A stretch of 64,000 nucleotides of DNA, from contig NZ_CP084032.1 in NCBI RefSeq assembly GCF_020181655.1, positions 4,030,001-4,094,000 of the forward strand, read 5' to 3'. This document shows, in pieces, positions 1-11,543 of this stretch; position 1 is the first letter of the stretch; each line of letters starts with the position of its first letter. This stretch comes from Pectobacterium colocasium (lineage in GTDB: Bacteria; Pseudomonadota; Gammaproteobacteria; Enterobacterales; Enterobacteriaceae). The notes beneath the pieces were generated by a model. The model did no database searches. It saw only the letters and a program-made list of their open reading frames with translations, and was not told the origin of the DNA. Both the position numbers and the translations under genes were made by a program.

Positions 1-2425
1 AGAACGACTCACGCTTATATTCTTGTTTCGGATCTTTCTGTGCATAGCCACGCAGATGGATGCCCTGACGCAGGTAATCCATTGCCGCCAGATGCTCTTT
101 CCACAAGGAGTCCAGCGTCTGCAACATCACGCCTTTCTCGAAGTTGCGCATAACTTCAACGCCAACCACGTCTTCTTTACGATGATAAACCTCAAGCGCC
201 TGCTGGAAAATACGCTCACGCAGCGTTTCTTCATGCAGCTCGGGCTCTTTATCCAGCCACGCCTTGATCGGCATATCCAGATCGAAATCGTTCTTCAGAC
301 GTTGTTCCAGTCCTTCGACATCCCACATTTCTTCCAGAGATTCCGGTGGAATGTAGCTGTCGATCGTCGCTTTGAACACATCTTCACGAATGCTGGTGAT
401 GGTTTCACTGATATCAGATACATCCAACAACTCGTTACGCTGCGTATAGATCGCACGACGCTGATCGTTTGCCACATCATCGTATTCCAGCAATTGCTTA
501 CGAATATCAAAGTTACGGCTTTCTACTTTACGCTGAGCGTTAGCAATCGCCTTCGTGACCCACGGGTGCTCAATGGCTTCACCTGGCTTCATGCCCAGCT
601 TACGCATCATGTTAGAAACGCGATCGGAGGCAAAAATACGCATCAGCGCATCTTCCATCGACAGATAGAAACGTGATGAACCCGCATCCCCCTGACGACC
701 AGAACGACCACGCAGTTGGTTATCGATACGACGAGACTCATGGCGCTCCGTACCGATAATGTGCAAACCACCCGCAGCTAATACAGCATCGTGACGCACT
801 TTCCAGGCCGCTTTGATTTCTGCAATTTGCTCGTCACTCGGGTTTTCCAGAAGCGCCACTTCCGCCTGCCAGCTACCGCCCAAGACAATATCCGTACCAC
901 GACCGGCCATGTTGGTCGCGATGGTCACCGCGCCAGCCTGACCCGCCTGAGCAACGATATCAGCTTCCATGGCGTGGAATTTCGCGTTCAACACATTATG
1001 TTTGATACCCGCTTTTTCCAGCGCATGAGAAACCACTTCCGATTTCTCGATGGAGATCGTACCGACCAAAATCGGCTGACCTTTTGCTGAACGCTCTTTG
1101 ATATCTTCAATGATGGCATCGATTTTTTCCTGCTCGGTCATATAGACCAAATCAGGTAAATCTTTACGAATCATCGGACGGTTGGTCGGCACCACAATCG
1201 TATCCAGCTTGTAAATAGAGCTGAACTCGAACGCTTCAGTATCTGCCGTACCGGTCATACCCGCCAATTTTTCATACAGGCGGAAATAGTTCTGGAAGGT
1301 AATGGAAGCCAGCGTCTGGTTTTCATTCTGAATCGTTACCTTCTCTTTTGCTTCCACCGCCTGATGCAAGCCGTCGGACCAGCGACGCCCCTGCATGGTA
1401 CGGCCCGTGTGCTCGTCAACGATGATCACTTCACCGTCTTTCACAATGTAATCGACATCGCGGGTAAACAGCACATGCGCACGCAGTGCGGCGGTTACAT
1501 GGTGCATCAGCATAATGTTCGTTGGGGAGTACAGTGATTCTCCCTCTTCCATAATGCCTTCTTTCACCAGCAGTTCTTCGACCAGAACCAGACCACGCTC
1601 GGTGAGGTTAACCTGACGCGCTTTTTCATCAACAGAGAAGTGACCTTCACCGTGGAAGGTATCTGAATCCTCTTTCTCCTGACGGATCAGGTGAGGAATA
1701 ATTTTATTGACGCTGATATACAGTTCGGAGCTATCTTCAGCCGGACCGGAAATGATCAGTGGCGTACGCGCTTCATCGATCAGGATGGAGTCAACCTCAT
1801 CCACCAGCGCGTAGTACAATTTACGCTGCACGCGCTCTTCTGGGCTGAACGCCATGTTGTCGCGCAGGTAGTCAAAACCGTATTCGTTATTGGTACCGTA
1901 AGTAATGTCTGCGGCATAGGCTTCACGCTTCGCAGGAGCAGGCATCCCCGGCAGGTTGATACCAACGCTCAGGCCAAGGAATTCAAACAACGGGCGGTTA
2001 TTTTCGGCATCACGCTGTGCCAGATAATCGTTCACGGTCACCACGTGTACGCCACGGCCCGTCAGCGCATTCAAGTAAGCAGGCAACGTTGCCGTCAGTG
2101 TTTTACCTTCACCGGTACGCATCTCCGCAATGCAACGCTCGTTCAGTACCATACCGCCGATAAGCTGTACATCGAAGTGACGCATGCCAAATACACGTTT
2201 ACTGGATTCACGTACTACTGCGAAGGCTTCCGGCAACAAGTTCTCCAGAGACTCACCTTTTTCCAGACGAACACGAAACTCCAGCGTTTTCGCTTGCAGT
2301 TCCTCATTCGACAGCTTTTCCATTTCAGGTTCTAAGCGATTGATGACATCGACGTTTTTACGCATACGGCGCAGCGTACGATCGTTACGACTACCAAAAA
2401 TTTTGGTTAGGATATTCATGACCAT
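1..2425 (-). CDS. secA: Preprotein translocase ATPase SecA (C-terminal part off the left edge)
   Basis: SecA is the ATPase motor that pushes unfolded preproteins through SecYEG at the inner membrane. About 808 codons of the usual ~901 are present; the C-terminal linker and zinc-binding tail lie outside the window. The Walker A segment (MRTGEGKT, about residue 102), the Walker B/DEVD region followed by [16 protein letters not shown], and the motif [13 protein letters not shown] are all readable. I prefer the ATG at 2425, giving [14 protein letters not shown], because it matches the E. coli N-terminus residue for residue in length; a second in-frame ATG lies at 2419. No strong Shine-Dalgarno is visible, as expected for a gene whose initiation is coupled to secM upstream. 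Identity is certain; only the start is open. Confidence 0.97.
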   Translation of the reverse strand, partial: MVMNILTKIFGSRNDRTLRRMRKNVDVINRLEPEMEKLSNEELQAKTLEFRVRLEKGESLENLLPEAFAVVRESSKRVFGMRHFDVQLIGGMVLNERCIAEMRTGEGKTLTATLPAYLNALTGRGVHVVTVNDYLAQRDAENNRPLFEFLGLSVGINLPGMPAPAKREAYAADITYGTNNEYGFDYLRDNMAFSPEERVQRKLYYALVDEVDSILIDEARTPLIISGPAEDSSELYISVNKIIPHLIRQEKEDSDTFHGEGHFSVDEKARQVNLTERGLVLVEELLVKEGIMEEGESLYSPTNIMLMHHVTAALRAHVLFTRDVDYIVKDGEVIIVDEHTGRTMQGRRWSDGLHQAVEAKEKVTIQNENQTLASITFQNYFRLYEKLAGMTGTADTEAFEFSSIYKLDTIVVPTNRPMIRKDLPDLVYMTEQEKIDAIIEDIKERSAKGQPILVGTISIEKSEVVSHALEKAGIKHNVLNAKFHAMEADIVAQAGQAGAVTIATNMAGRGTDIVLGGSWQAEVALLENPSDEQIAEIKAAWKVRHDAVLAAGGLHIIGTERHESRRIDNQLRGRSGRQGDAGSSRFYLSMEDALMRIFASDRVSNMMRKLGMKPGEAIEHPWVTKAIANAQRKVESRNFDIRKQLLEYDDVANDQRRAIYTQRNELLDVSDISETITSIREDVFKATIDSYIPPESLEEMWDVEGLEQRLKNDFDLDMPIKAWLDKEPELHEETLRERIFQQALEVYHRKEDVVGVEVMRNFEKGVMLQTLDSLWKEHLAAMDYLRQGIHLRGYAQKDPKQEYKRESF

Positions 2426-2538
2426 AATAGTTTTTAATCTCACAAGTGCCACGTATCCAGTGGCAACACAACATCGAAAAACTGAGAAACTCAGTGAAAA
2501 ACGAGAGAAATTTCTTCAGCTAATTATCCATTACACGT
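2426..2538 (-). promoter_or_regulatory. secM-secA intercistronic hairpins
   Basis: The gap between the secM stop and the secA start holds two inverted repeats on the minus strand: ACTGAG-TTT-CTCAGT, and TGCCAC...GTGGCA closer to secA. In E. coli, mRNA structure here hides the secA ribosome-binding site until a ribosome stalled on SecM opens it. The hairpins are seen in the sequence; the regulatory role is inferred from the E. coli system. Confidence 0.6.
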
Positions 2539-3054
2539 TCAGCTGAGAAGGTATGGCCCTGCACGGATGCCGCGAATTTGGGCAAGCCAGATGCCAATTT
2601 GATGATGTGCCTGAGGATAGAAAGTGACTCGCCCAGCGTGGGGGGAAATCACAAAAGGATATTGAGAATCTTGGGTTAACAGCGCGTTGAGCGTATCCAG
2701 CAAAACCAGAGAATGGGGTTGCAGATCGTCAACCTGCTGTGCATTGACCGTCTGCGGTGTCGTCAACGCAAAAGAAAGGTGGCGAATTACCGTACGAATC
2801 GCATGCTGATGCCAGTAATCAACGCTGTAGGACGAGCGCCGATGCGCTTCCTTTAACGACACCAAGTCGGTGAGGCTCAGCGATACGTTATTTTGGCGGC
2901 TGACGCTGGAGGTCGAATTAGGGAGTGAGGTGATATCCTGTGATTCGTTCAGACTTGTCGGCAGACCAAGACTCGCCGCGACCATCCCCAATAAGAGATG
3001 CGGCCAGAAATAACGTCTGCCAAATTGTCGCCAACGATTTAGAATACCAATCAC
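2539..3054 (-). CDS. secM: Secretion monitor SecM (arrest peptide controlling secA)
   Basis: SecM is an exported 171-residue protein whose C-terminus stalls its own ribosome when secretion is poor, which raises secA translation. The N-terminus has the long signal sequence typical of enterobacterial SecM (RYFWPHLLLGMVAASLG), and the middle keeps the SVDYWHQHAIRTVIRHLSFA block. The stalling motif near the end reads WLAQIRGIRAGP followed by YLLS. Trp and GIRAGP keep E. coli spacing, but the upstream Phe of the E. coli motif is His here and the Ile after Trp is Leu. It lies directly upstream of secA. A divergent DUF721 gene starts 27 bp from the secM start codon, so the secM promoter must overlap that gene, or transcription must come from lpxC. 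Confidence 0.93.
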   Translation of the reverse strand: MIGILNRWRQFGRRYFWPHLLLGMVAASLGLPTSLNESQDITSLPNSTSSVSRQNNVSLSLTDLVSLKEAHRRSSYSVDYWHQHAIRTVIRHLSFALTTPQTVNAQQVDDLQPHSLVLLDTLNALLTQDSQYPFVISPHAGRVTFYPQAHHQIGIWLAQIRGIRAGPYLLS

Positions 3055-3081
3055 GAGTTAACATCCACCGGAGCCAGGTCT

Positions 3082-3609
3082 ATGCGTGATAGCCGCCCAC
3101 AATCACTGGAATTTCTGTTTGATAGCGCATCCACGTCGGGTAAAGGCCCGTTACGAGATGTGCAACAGCGCGCTATCGCCTTATTAAAACTCAACCGTGC
3201 CGTACGCGGATTACTGCCTGCACCGTTGCACCCATGGTGCCGCGTCGCTAACTACCGGCAAGGTTTACTGATACTGGAAACCGCCAACGCCAGTTGGCTG
3301 ATGCGGTTACGTTACGAACAACCTGCGCTGCTCTCTGCCTTACGCGCACAAATACTACCATCATTGGCTTCAATCGACATCAGGATTAATCCAACGCTTG
3401 CCGCAAAAGGGCATGAAATCGTGAAAAATAGTGACATTTCAGCGACGGAAAATGTCGATGACAAACCGCTGCGTCAGTTGAGCGAACAAAGTGCGGAAAC
3501 ATTGAGGACGTTAGCAGGAAACAGCCCGGAAAAACTCAGAAAGATATTAGAACGACTGGCTTCACTGGCCGGAGAGGGTACCAGTAAAACCAGTCGTAAT
3601 AAGAAGTAA
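3082..3609 (+). CDS. DUF721 / DciA-like protein
   Basis: This 175-residue protein resembles the DUF721 family, whose characterised member DciA works with the replicative helicase DnaB in bacteria lacking the phage-derived loader DnaC. The family-like part is the N-terminal ~110 residues, with LLKLNRAVRGLLP, the HPWCRVANYR stretch and a hydrophobic block (GLLILETANASWLMRLRYE). The last ~60 residues are polar and probably flexible. It is the only plus-strand gene in the left 22 kb and occupies the space between secM and lpxC. No function should be assumed: enterobacteria normally use DnaC, so this could be a diverged remnant or a protein with another role. Family assignment is from recalled similarity. 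Confidence 0.7.
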   Translation: MRDSRPQSLEFLFDSASTSGKGPLRDVQQRAIALLKLNRAVRGLLPAPLHPWCRVANYRQGLLILETANASWLMRLRYEQPALLSALRAQILPSLASIDIRINPTLAAKGHEIVKNSDISATENVDDKPLRQLSEQSAETLRTLAGNSPEKLRKILERLASLAGEGTSKTSRNKK

Positions 3610-3621
3610 CGGCGTGAAGCG

Positions 3622-4572
<951 letters not shown>

Positions 4573-4643
4573 CTAGTATACACCAGGCTCGGTGGCACAG
4601 TTTAGCACAAAGAGCGGAGATTCCAACGTTATCTGGCAGCAAA

Positions 4644-5795
4644 TTAGTCTGCCTGCTTACGCAGAAACGCCGGGATATCCAAATAGTCTGGCTCTTTATT
4701 TGTCTGCGGATTCTGGTCGTTAACCACTTTGGCAGCCGGTTTTTCTTGCGCCAGTGGCGTCATACCGTGCTGCTGATAGCGATGATCCATCACAGGCTGG
4801 CTGGCCTGCTTGTTCGTCACCAGCGTAATCTCAGGACGTTTGTCCATGCCGATACCCGTTGCAACGACCGTTACACGCAGTTCATCATTCATTTCTGGGT
4901 CAAGCGACGTACCGATTACGACTGTCGCATTATCAGACGCGAATGCACGGATGGTGTTACCCACCGTCTCGAACTCATCCAGACGCAGGTCAAAGCCCGC
5001 CGTGATGTTGACCAACACGCCGCGCGCGCCGGACAGATCGATATCTTCCAACAGTGGGCTGGAGATCGCCATTTCAGCGGCTTCTTCTGCACGGTCTTCA
5101 CCGCGCGCAACGCCGGAACCCATCATGGCATAACCCATTTCGGACATCACGGTACGCACGTCAGCAAAGTCGACGTTCATCAGACCCGGACGAGTGATCA
5201 GCTCGGCGATACCTTGCACCGCGCCTTTCAGCACATCGTTTGCCGCGCCAAATGCGTCCAGCAGGGAGATACCGCGTCCCAGCACTTTCAGCAGTTTGTC
5301 GTTTGGAATGGTGATCAGCGAGTCGACGTGCTTAGACAGCTCGGCGATACCCTGCTCCGCAAACGCCATACGCTTTTTACCTTCAAAGTTGAAAGGCTTG
5401 GTCACCACAGCGACGGTCAGAATGCCCAGGTCTTTTGCGACTTCGGCCACAACCGGTGCAGCCCCTGTACCTGTACCACCGCCCATACCCGCGGCGATAA
5501 ACACCATGTCCGCACCTTCCAGTGCTGAACGCAGTGCTTCACGATCTTCTTCAGCCGAATTACGGCCGACTTCCGGGTTAGCGCCAGCGCCCAGACCTTT
5601 TGTGATGCCACTACCGATCTGAATCGTCTGGCCGACAGCCGTTTTACGCAATGCCTGCGCATCCGTGTTAACTGCGAAGAATTCGACGCCTTCGATGCGC
5701 TCACGCACCATGTGTTCAACGGCATTACCGCCGCCGCCACCGACGCCGATGACTTTAATCACCGCGTCGTTGGTTAATTCCATTGGTTCAAACAT
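4644..5795 (-). CDS. ftsZ: Cell division GTPase FtsZ
   Basis: FtsZ is the tubulin-like GTPase that forms the cytokinetic ring. The 383-residue protein has the GTP-binding signature GGGTGTG at residues 105-111 and an N-terminal glycine-rich loop ([13 protein letters not shown]). The variable linker begins around residue 320. The conserved C-terminal peptide [14 protein letters not shown] (370-383) binds FtsA and ZipA. A good ribosome site (GGAGAG) precedes the ATG at 5795. It follows ftsA by 68 bp, the usual order. Length and motifs match E. coli FtsZ (383 aa) with no oddity. Confidence 0.99.
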   Translation of the reverse strand: MFEPMELTNDAVIKVIGVGGGGGNAVEHMVRERIEGVEFFAVNTDAQALRKTAVGQTIQIGSGITKGLGAGANPEVGRNSAEEDREALRSALEGADMVFIAAGMGGGTGTGAAPVVAEVAKDLGILTVAVVTKPFNFEGKKRMAFAEQGIAELSKHVDSLITIPNDKLLKVLGRGISLLDAFGAANDVLKGAVQGIAELITRPGLMNVDFADVRTVMSEMGYAMMGSGVARGEDRAEEAAEMAISSPLLEDIDLSGARGVLVNITAGFDLRLDEFETVGNTIRAFASDNATVVIGTSLDPEMNDELRVTVVATGIGMDKRPEITLVTNKQASQPVMDHRYQQHGMTPLAQEKPAAKVVNDQNPQTNKEPDYLDIPAFLRKQAD

Positions 5796-5863
5796 AATTT
5801 CTCTCCGTTTGTGCCTGTAACTGCGAGATCATAAAACTGTGCCAGGTGATCTCTTTGATAAAA

Positions 5864-7120
5864 TTAAAATTCTTTCCTCAACCAACTGTTGATTCGTTTG
5901 AACCAGTTGCTCACTGAGGCTCGTTTTTCGACTTCATGCTCACCACCCAGATGAGATTCTTTTCCGTAATGCAGCAACCCAACCGCCGTTGAGTAATAAG
6001 GCTCTTGGGCATAATCCGTCAGCCCTGTTATATTCATTGGTTGTCCAATACGCACCTGTGTATGGAACACACGCTGCGCACAGGCCGCCAGACCGTCTAT
6101 TTGCGCGGCACCGCCCGTCAGCACAATCCCTGCTGCCAGATGGTGTTTCACGCCTTGTTGACGTAACTGCTCCTGCAACTGTAAAAGTTCATCGTTCACC
6201 AAGTTCAACAGCTCGGTGTAACGTGGTTCAATCACTTCCGCCAGTGTCTGTCTTTGCAGACTGCGGGGTGGACGTCCTCCAACGCTCGGGACTTCCACAT
6301 TCTCATCTTTGCCGACAATCGCGCCTAATGCGCAACCGTGACGTACCTTGATCGCTTCGGCATCCGTCGGCGGCGTACCAAACGCGTAGGCAATATCGCT
6401 GGTAACCACATTGCCCGCATACGGAATCACTTTAGTGTGTCGCAATGCGCCGCCGGTGTAGACCGCGATATCCATTGTACCGCCACCGATATCCACTACG
6501 CACACACCCAGCTCACGTTCATCTTCTGTCAGCACCGCATAACTGGAAGCCAGTCCCGCAAAAATCAGCTGATCGACTTTTAAACCGCAACGTTCAACGG
6601 CTTTAACAATGTTCTTCGCCATATCGTTATGGCAGGTTATCAGGTGGACTTTCGCCTGCATACGTACCCCGGATAAGCCAACCGGATTTTTAATCCCTTC
6701 CTGATAATCGATCGCGTACTCCTGTGGAATCACATGGAGAACCCGATGTTCATCACGCACGCGCACGGATTTGGCGGTATGCACCACGCTTTCCACGTCG
6801 TCCTGCGTAACCTCTTCTTCCGAAATAGGCACCATCCCTATTTCATTCTGGCAACTGATGTGCTTTCCCGACAGCGCAAGATATACGGAGGAGATCTGGC
6901 AGTCTGCCATCAACTCAGCCTGATCAATAGCGCGCTGAACACATTTAACGACTGATTCCAGATCGTTTACGCCGCCTTTATCCATACCGCGTGACGGGCA
7001 ACTGCCTACGCCAATAATATTGACCATGCCATCGGGCAGAACTTCCCCTACCAGCGCAGCCACTTTTGCTGTACCAATTTCCAGCCCAACTACCAGTTTT
7101 CTGTCCGTCGACTTGATCAT
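5864..7120 (-). CDS. ftsA: Cell division protein FtsA
   Basis: FtsA is the actin-fold ATPase that tethers FtsZ to the inner membrane and recruits later divisome proteins. The phosphate-binding loop VVDIGGGTMDIAVY and the N-terminal VVGLEIGTAKVAALVGE are present, and the C-terminal amphipathic helix (VSNWFKRINSWLRKEF) that binds membrane is intact. At 418 residues it is the usual length (E. coli 420). The start ATG is followed by A, forming an ATGA; the FtsQ reading frame, if it did not stop early, would terminate exactly on that TGA (see ftsQ). This supports the start and suggests ancestral translational coupling. Confidence 0.98.
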   Translation of the reverse strand: MIKSTDRKLVVGLEIGTAKVAALVGEVLPDGMVNIIGVGSCPSRGMDKGGVNDLESVVKCVQRAIDQAELMADCQISSVYLALSGKHISCQNEIGMVPISEEEVTQDDVESVVHTAKSVRVRDEHRVLHVIPQEYAIDYQEGIKNPVGLSGVRMQAKVHLITCHNDMAKNIVKAVERCGLKVDQLIFAGLASSYAVLTEDERELGVCVVDIGGGTMDIAVYTGGALRHTKVIPYAGNVVTSDIAYAFGTPPTDAEAIKVRHGCALGAIVGKDENVEVPSVGGRPPRSLQRQTLAEVIEPRYTELLNLVNDELLQLQEQLRQQGVKHHLAAGIVLTGGAAQIDGLAACAQRVFHTQVRIGQPMNITGLTDYAQEPYYSTAVGLLHYGKESHLGGEHEVEKRASVSNWFKRINSWLRKEF

Positions 7121-7176
7121 TGTTGTTTAGCCTGTGCCTGTTTCTGGTTACTGTTTTGTTGCTGATCAATGTCTTG

Positions 7177-7998
7177 TTACTGACCAACTCGTTGCCGATC
7201 GCCGTTTTGTTGATCAAGCAAGGCTGGAGCCCAACCTATCGCGGCCCCGCTGTCATACCGCAAGTCCACATGGCTGATACGTTTGTTTTCGCTCTGAGCC
7301 TGCCGCTGTAGCAGCGGATACAGCTCGATAAAGCGTTGCAGACGTTTGGCCCTATCATCCCGCCCCAATTCAAGGCGAGTATCATCGTCTAATCCCAGTT
7401 GCCACGAATGTCGCGCACTCATCGCAACCGTCTTTAACGTAAACTTCCCGGCGGCTAGCGTCTGACTCATTGTGCGATAGCCTTCCAGCACTTCTGTCTC
7501 GCTACCTTCCGGGCCATACAGCAACGGCATCTTGCGATTGCCAATACGTTCGGCAGGTACACTGAACGAATTTCCTTCCGCATCAACCATTAGCTGATCA
7601 TTCCAACGTGCTACCGGAACATATTCAACCAGATGAATCTTTAATTCGTCCGGCCACTGCTTACGCACGCTGGCCTGTTTTATCCACGACAAACGTTCAA
7701 TCTGCTGCTGGAGCACATTCACATCCTGTGTCATGAACGTGCCCGGCGACCCCAACGACAAAATAGCCTGACGGATATCGTCGTTGGTGGTGTACTGTCT
7801 TTCCCCTGTTACAGCCATGCGGGAGAGCGGTAAACGGCTGGCATCTTTCATCCATCCCACCACCATCCAGCTTCCCCAGACGATAGTCCCTATCACCATC
7901 AGCAGGAAAATCATCCCTGCCAATTGGCCTCCATTACTGCGACGTGTTCCTTTCGTTTCAGGCTCTCGTCCGCGTGTATTCAGGGCTGCCTGCGACAT
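7177..7998 (-). CDS. ftsQ: Cell division protein FtsQ, C-terminal tail cut by an in-frame stop
   Basis: FtsQ is a bitopic inner-membrane protein linking early and late divisome parts through FtsB/FtsL. A short cytoplasmic N-terminus is followed by one membrane helix (about 27-48), a POTRA domain (from [16 protein letters not shown]) and the beta domain, ending with the conserved [16 protein letters not shown]. The protein is 273 residues. After the TAA at 7177-7179 the same frame stays open for 19 more Gln/Asn-rich codons and ends at a TGA overlapping the ftsA ATG. The tail consists of imperfect 15-18 bp repeats, and the stop is CAG-TAA where the neighbouring unit has CAG-CAA, consistent with one C-to-T change. 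The conserved core is complete, so function is probably kept. A sequencing error cannot be excluded. Confidence 0.96.
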   Translation of the reverse strand: MSQAALNTRGREPETKGTRRSNGGQLAGMIFLLMVIGTIVWGSWMVVGWMKDASRLPLSRMAVTGERQYTTNDDIRQAILSLGSPGTFMTQDVNVLQQQIERLSWIKQASVRKQWPDELKIHLVEYVPVARWNDQLMVDAEGNSFSVPAERIGNRKMPLLYGPEGSETEVLEGYRTMSQTLAAGKFTLKTVAMSARHSWQLGLDDDTRLELGRDDRAKRLQRFIELYPLLQRQAQSENKRISHVDLRYDSGAAIGWAPALLDQQNGDRQRVGQ

Positions 7999-7999
7999 A

Positions 8000-8920
8000 T
8001 CAGCCAGCGAGCTCCAAAATTTTCACGACCAGTTGCGAGAACGTCAGGCCACGCTGACGCGCCGCCATAGGAACCAGACTGTGGCTCGTCATTCCGGGAG
8101 ACGTATTTACCTCAAGCAGATAGAAGGCACCGTCGTTATCCAACATAAAATCGACGCGTCCCCACCCGCGACAGCCCACCGCACGATAGGCCGCCATCGC
8201 CAATCCAGCTAACGCCCGTTCTTGTTCGTCCGGCAGACCACTCGGGCAAAAATACTGCGTATCATCCGATAGATACTTCGCTTCATAATCGTAAAACGTA
8301 CCGGCAGGCTGAATACGAATAGAAGGCAACACCTCATCACCCAGGATAGCAACGGTATACTCTGGGCCACTCAGCCATTTCTCGACCAGAACATCGTCAT
8401 CGTGACGGAAGGCTTCTTCCAGTGCCGCGGGCAGTTCGCTCAGCGTATTCACTTTGCTCATACCGACGCTGGAACCTTCGCGGCTAGGCTTGACGATCAG
8501 CGGCAACCCAAGATGAGAGAATTTCGCCAACAATGCGTTTGCCGCCGTTTCTGAATATTGGCGACGATCCAATGCCACGTAAGGTGATACTGGTAATCCC
8601 ACCGCTTGCCACACCTGTTTGGTGCGGAGTTTATCCATCGTCAGCGCAGATGCCATAACGCCGCTACCGGTATAAGGCAGCCCCAGGAATTCCAGAACAC
8701 CCTGCAATGTACCGTCTTCGCCACCACGACCATGTAAGGCGATGAAAATTTTGGTAAAGCCTTCTTCCTTCAGCGTCGTCACAGAGACGTCACGGGTATC
8801 AACCGCATGTGCATTGATGCCCGCTTCTTTAAGACCAGCCAGCACTGCCTGACCGGAAAGTAACGACACTTCACGTTCGGCAGAGGTTCCACCAAGCAAT
8901 ACAGCAACTTTCTCAGTCAT
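8000..8920 (-). CDS. ddlB: D-alanine--D-alanine ligase DdlB
   Basis: DdlB joins two D-alanines with ATP to supply the D-Ala-D-Ala end of the peptidoglycan stem peptide. It is a cytosolic ATP-grasp enzyme. The N-terminus [20 protein letters not shown], the central [13 protein letters not shown]-binding loop and the C-terminal [20 protein letters not shown] segment (magnesium and second-substrate site) are all present. The ATG at 8920 gives [11 protein letters not shown] and 306 residues, matching E. coli; an in-frame ATG at 8932 overlaps the murC stop and is less likely, since GAGG just downstream of it suits the 8920 start. It sits between murC and ftsQ, 1 bp before ftsQ. Confidence 0.98.
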   Translation of the reverse strand: MTEKVAVLLGGTSAEREVSLLSGQAVLAGLKEAGINAHAVDTRDVSVTTLKEEGFTKIFIALHGRGGEDGTLQGVLEFLGLPYTGSGVMASALTMDKLRTKQVWQAVGLPVSPYVALDRRQYSETAANALLAKFSHLGLPLIVKPSREGSSVGMSKVNTLSELPAALEEAFRHDDDVLVEKWLSGPEYTVAILGDEVLPSIRIQPAGTFYDYEAKYLSDDTQYFCPSGLPDEQERALAGLAMAAYRAVGCRGWGRVDFMLDNDGAFYLLEVNTSPGMTSHSLVPMAARQRGLTFSQLVVKILELAG

Positions 8921-8928
8921 GATGTTCC

Positions 8929-10389
8929 TCATTCACTCATCTGCGGCTGTAATCTGGAATCAGCCAGTTTACGCGCCAGTTTACCGATGTTGCCGGCTCC
9001 CTGAACCAAAATCAGGTCTTCACCTCGCAGCGCCTGTGACAACAGTTCCGGTAAAGTATCCACATCCGTCACCAGAATCGGATCAATCTTACCTCTTCCG
9101 CGAATCGTACGGCACAGCGAACGGCTGTCCGCCCCCGGAATTGGCGATTCGCCGGCAGAATACACATCCAGCATCAGCAGCACGTCAACCTGTGATAACA
9201 CATGCGCGAAATCGTCATACAAATCGCGGGTTCGCGTATAGCGATGCGGCTGAAAAATCATGACCAGCCGCTTCTCCGGCCACCCTGCACGGGCAGCTTT
9301 AATTGTGGCATCGACTTCCGTCGGATGGTGGCCGTAATCATCCACCAACATTGCCGTACCGCTTTGTCCATTCACCAACTCAAGCGGATATTCACCGAGG
9401 AAATCGAAGCGGCGCCCCGTGCCCTGAAAACGTTCAAGCGCACGCAGAATCGCCTCATCATCAATGCCTTCATCGGTCGCCACGGCAACCGCAGCTGCTG
9501 CGTTAAGCGCATTGTGACGCCCCGGTGCATTCAGCGTGACGGTTAGCAGCGGTTTATCTTTCCGTTCCAGCGTAAAGTGCCCTTGCGCGCCAACCTGGCG
9601 ATAGCCTGAAACCCGCACATCGGCATCATCACTAAAACCATACGTGGTGATATGACGACCCACACGTGGCAGCAGTTCACGAATGACCGCATCATCAATA
9701 CACATCACCGCTTGCCCGTAAAATGGCAGGTTGTGCAGAAAATTGATGAACGTCTGCTTCAAGTTCTCAAAATCGCCCTGATAGGTGTCCATGTGGTCGG
9801 CTTCAATGTTGGTCACAATCGCCACCATCGGCTGCAAATGCAGGAAAGATGCATCGCTTTCATCTGCTTCTGCAATCAGGTAACGGCTTGAGCCCAAACG
9901 CGCGTGCGTTCCCGCCGCCTTAACCAATCCACCGTTCACAAACGTCGGATCCAGTCCCGCTTCCGCGTAAATACTGGTGACCATCGCCGTTGTCGTTGTC
10001 TTGCCGTGCGTCCCCGCAATCGCGATACCGTGACGAAAACGCATCAGTTCCGCCAACATCTCGGCGCGGCGGATCACCGGAATACGTGCATCATGCGCGG
10101 CAACAATTTCAGGGTTATCCGCAGTAATCGCACTCGATACCACCACCACGCTGGCGTTCAGAACGTTCTCCGCACGGTGGTGGAAATAAATCTGCGCGCC
10201 GAGTTCGGTTAACTGCTGCGTCACCGCATTCGGTGCCAGATCGGAGCCGCTAATTTCATAACCTTCATTGGCCAACACTTCGGCGATACCACCCATGCCA
10301 GCACCGCCGATGCCGACAAAGTGTATGTGCCGGACGCGATGCATCTCGGGCACGATTGAACGTAGTTTCGCCAGTTGTTGAGTATTCAC
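8929..10389 (-). CDS. murC: UDP-N-acetylmuramate--L-alanine ligase MurC
   Basis: MurC adds L-alanine to UDP-MurNAc, the first amino-acid step of peptidoglycan precursor synthesis in the cytoplasm. The three Mur-ligase domains are recognisable: N-terminal nucleotide-binding fold ([17 protein letters not shown], about 22-38), ATP-binding [13 protein letters not shown] (about 120), and the C-terminal domain with [18 protein letters not shown]. At 486 residues it is close to E. coli (491). It lies between murG (62 bp gap) and ddlB (8 bp gap) and has no unusual features. Confidence 0.98.
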   Translation of the reverse strand: MNTQQLAKLRSIVPEMHRVRHIHFVGIGGAGMGGIAEVLANEGYEISGSDLAPNAVTQQLTELGAQIYFHHRAENVLNASVVVVSSAITADNPEIVAAHDARIPVIRRAEMLAELMRFRHGIAIAGTHGKTTTTAMVTSIYAEAGLDPTFVNGGLVKAAGTHARLGSSRYLIAEADESDASFLHLQPMVAIVTNIEADHMDTYQGDFENLKQTFINFLHNLPFYGQAVMCIDDAVIRELLPRVGRHITTYGFSDDADVRVSGYRQVGAQGHFTLERKDKPLLTVTLNAPGRHNALNAAAAVAVATDEGIDDEAILRALERFQGTGRRFDFLGEYPLELVNGQSGTAMLVDDYGHHPTEVDATIKAARAGWPEKRLVMIFQPHRYTRTRDLYDDFAHVLSQVDVLLMLDVYSAGESPIPGADSRSLCRTIRGRGKIDPILVTDVDTLPELLSQALRGEDLILVQGAGNIGKLARKLADSRLQPQMSE

Positions 10390-10451
10390 TTTATTCTATC
10401 GCTACCTTGTTGCGTCGTCGCACAGCCTTCTGCCCGACCACGCTGTATTAA

Positions 10452-11543
10452 TTAACCGTGAGCCACATGTGTGGCCCGACTGCCTGCCGCTGCACTGACT
10501 TCCGCAGCAACCCGATCGGTTGCATCTGGAATCGCCACTGCGCGGGCTTTCTGCGCCATTGTCAGCAAGGTTGCGCGATCCCAACCGGACAGCACCTCGC
10601 TGACAGCAGCCACGTTAAACTGTGGCTGCTCAATAATTTTTGCTGCGCCTGCGTGTTCCAACGGCAGCGCGTTCCAGTACTGCTGCCGATCTTTGTGCTG
10701 GAACGGCACAAACAATGCGGGTAACCCAGCCGCCGCAATTTCACTGACGGTTAATGCGCCGGAACGGCACACCACAACGTCCGCCCAGGCGTAAGCTGCC
10801 GCCATATCATCAATAAACTCGGTAATCTTGTGCTGCGTCTGTCCAACATCCTGATAAGCCTGTTGAACGGTTGATAACGCACCTTTACCGACCTGATGCC
10901 AAATCGTAATACGGTCACCCAACTGTGCTGCTACGCCGGGTAGCGTTTGGTTCAGCACTCTTGCGCCTTGACTACCACCAACAACCAGCACCCTCACAGG
11001 GCCTGAGCGATCGGCTAATCGTGTTTCTGGTGCAGGCAACGCCAGCACATCAGTTCTGACCGGATTCCCCACCACATCTGCGTTGGGAAATGCGCCCGGA
11101 AACGCCTGCAATACTTTCTTGGCAATGTGGGATAACCAGCGGTTAGTCAACCCTGCAATCCCGTTCTGTTCATGGAGCACGACCGGAATGCCGCACAGCC
11201 AGGCGGCCAAACCGCCGGGGCCGGAAACGTAACCGCCCATCCCCAACACCACATCAGGCTTGTAGCGGCGCATAATCGCCCGCGCCTGACGTACTGCCTG
11301 AAAAATACGAATCGGTGCGCTTAACTGCGCCCGAATGCCTTTACCACGCAATCCAGAAATGCGGATAAAATCAATTTCGATACCATGCTTAGGCACCAAA
11401 TCGGCTTCCATGCGATCCGCCGTACCTAACCAGCGAACCTGCCAGCCCTGCGCCATCAGGTGGTGCGCAACCGCGAGTCCAGGGAATACGTGTCCGCCCG
11501 TACCGCCAGCCATCACCATCAAACGCTTGCCTTCGCCACTCAT
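10452..11543 (-). CDS. murG: Lipid II synthase (UDP-GlcNAc transferase) MurG
   Basis: MurG transfers GlcNAc from UDP-GlcNAc to lipid I at the inner face of the cytoplasmic membrane, making lipid II. It is a GT-B glycosyltransferase of 363 residues. Visible hallmarks are the N-terminal G loop [41 protein letters not shown], the second G loop [13 protein letters not shown], and [23 protein letters not shown] near the UDP site. The C-terminus is eight residues longer than in E. coli. Its ATG overlaps the ftsW stop by 4 nt (ATGA), implying translational coupling. Confidence 0.98.
   Translation of the reverse strand: MSGEGKRLMVMAGGTGGHVFPGLAVAHHLMAQGWQVRWLGTADRMEADLVPKHGIEIDFIRISGLRGKGIRAQLSAPIRIFQAVRQARAIMRRYKPDVVLGMGGYVSGPGGLAAWLCGIPVVLHEQNGIAGLTNRWLSHIAKKVLQAFPGAFPNADVVGNPVRTDVLALPAPETRLADRSGPVRVLVVGGSQGARVLNQTLPGVAAQLGDRITIWHQVGKGALSTVQQAYQDVGQTQHKITEFIDDMAAAYAWADVVVCRSGALTVSEIAAAGLPALFVPFQHKDRQQYWNALPLEHAGAAKIIEQPQFNVAAVSEVLSGWDRATLLTMAQKARAVAIPDATDRVAAEVSAAAGSRATHVAHG

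Noticed and set aside
23..676. 217-codon open frame on the plus strand
   Set aside because: Antisense to secA in a conserved coding region; no ribosome site, His/Gln-rich nonsense composition, no family resemblance. The same holds for 1691-2335.
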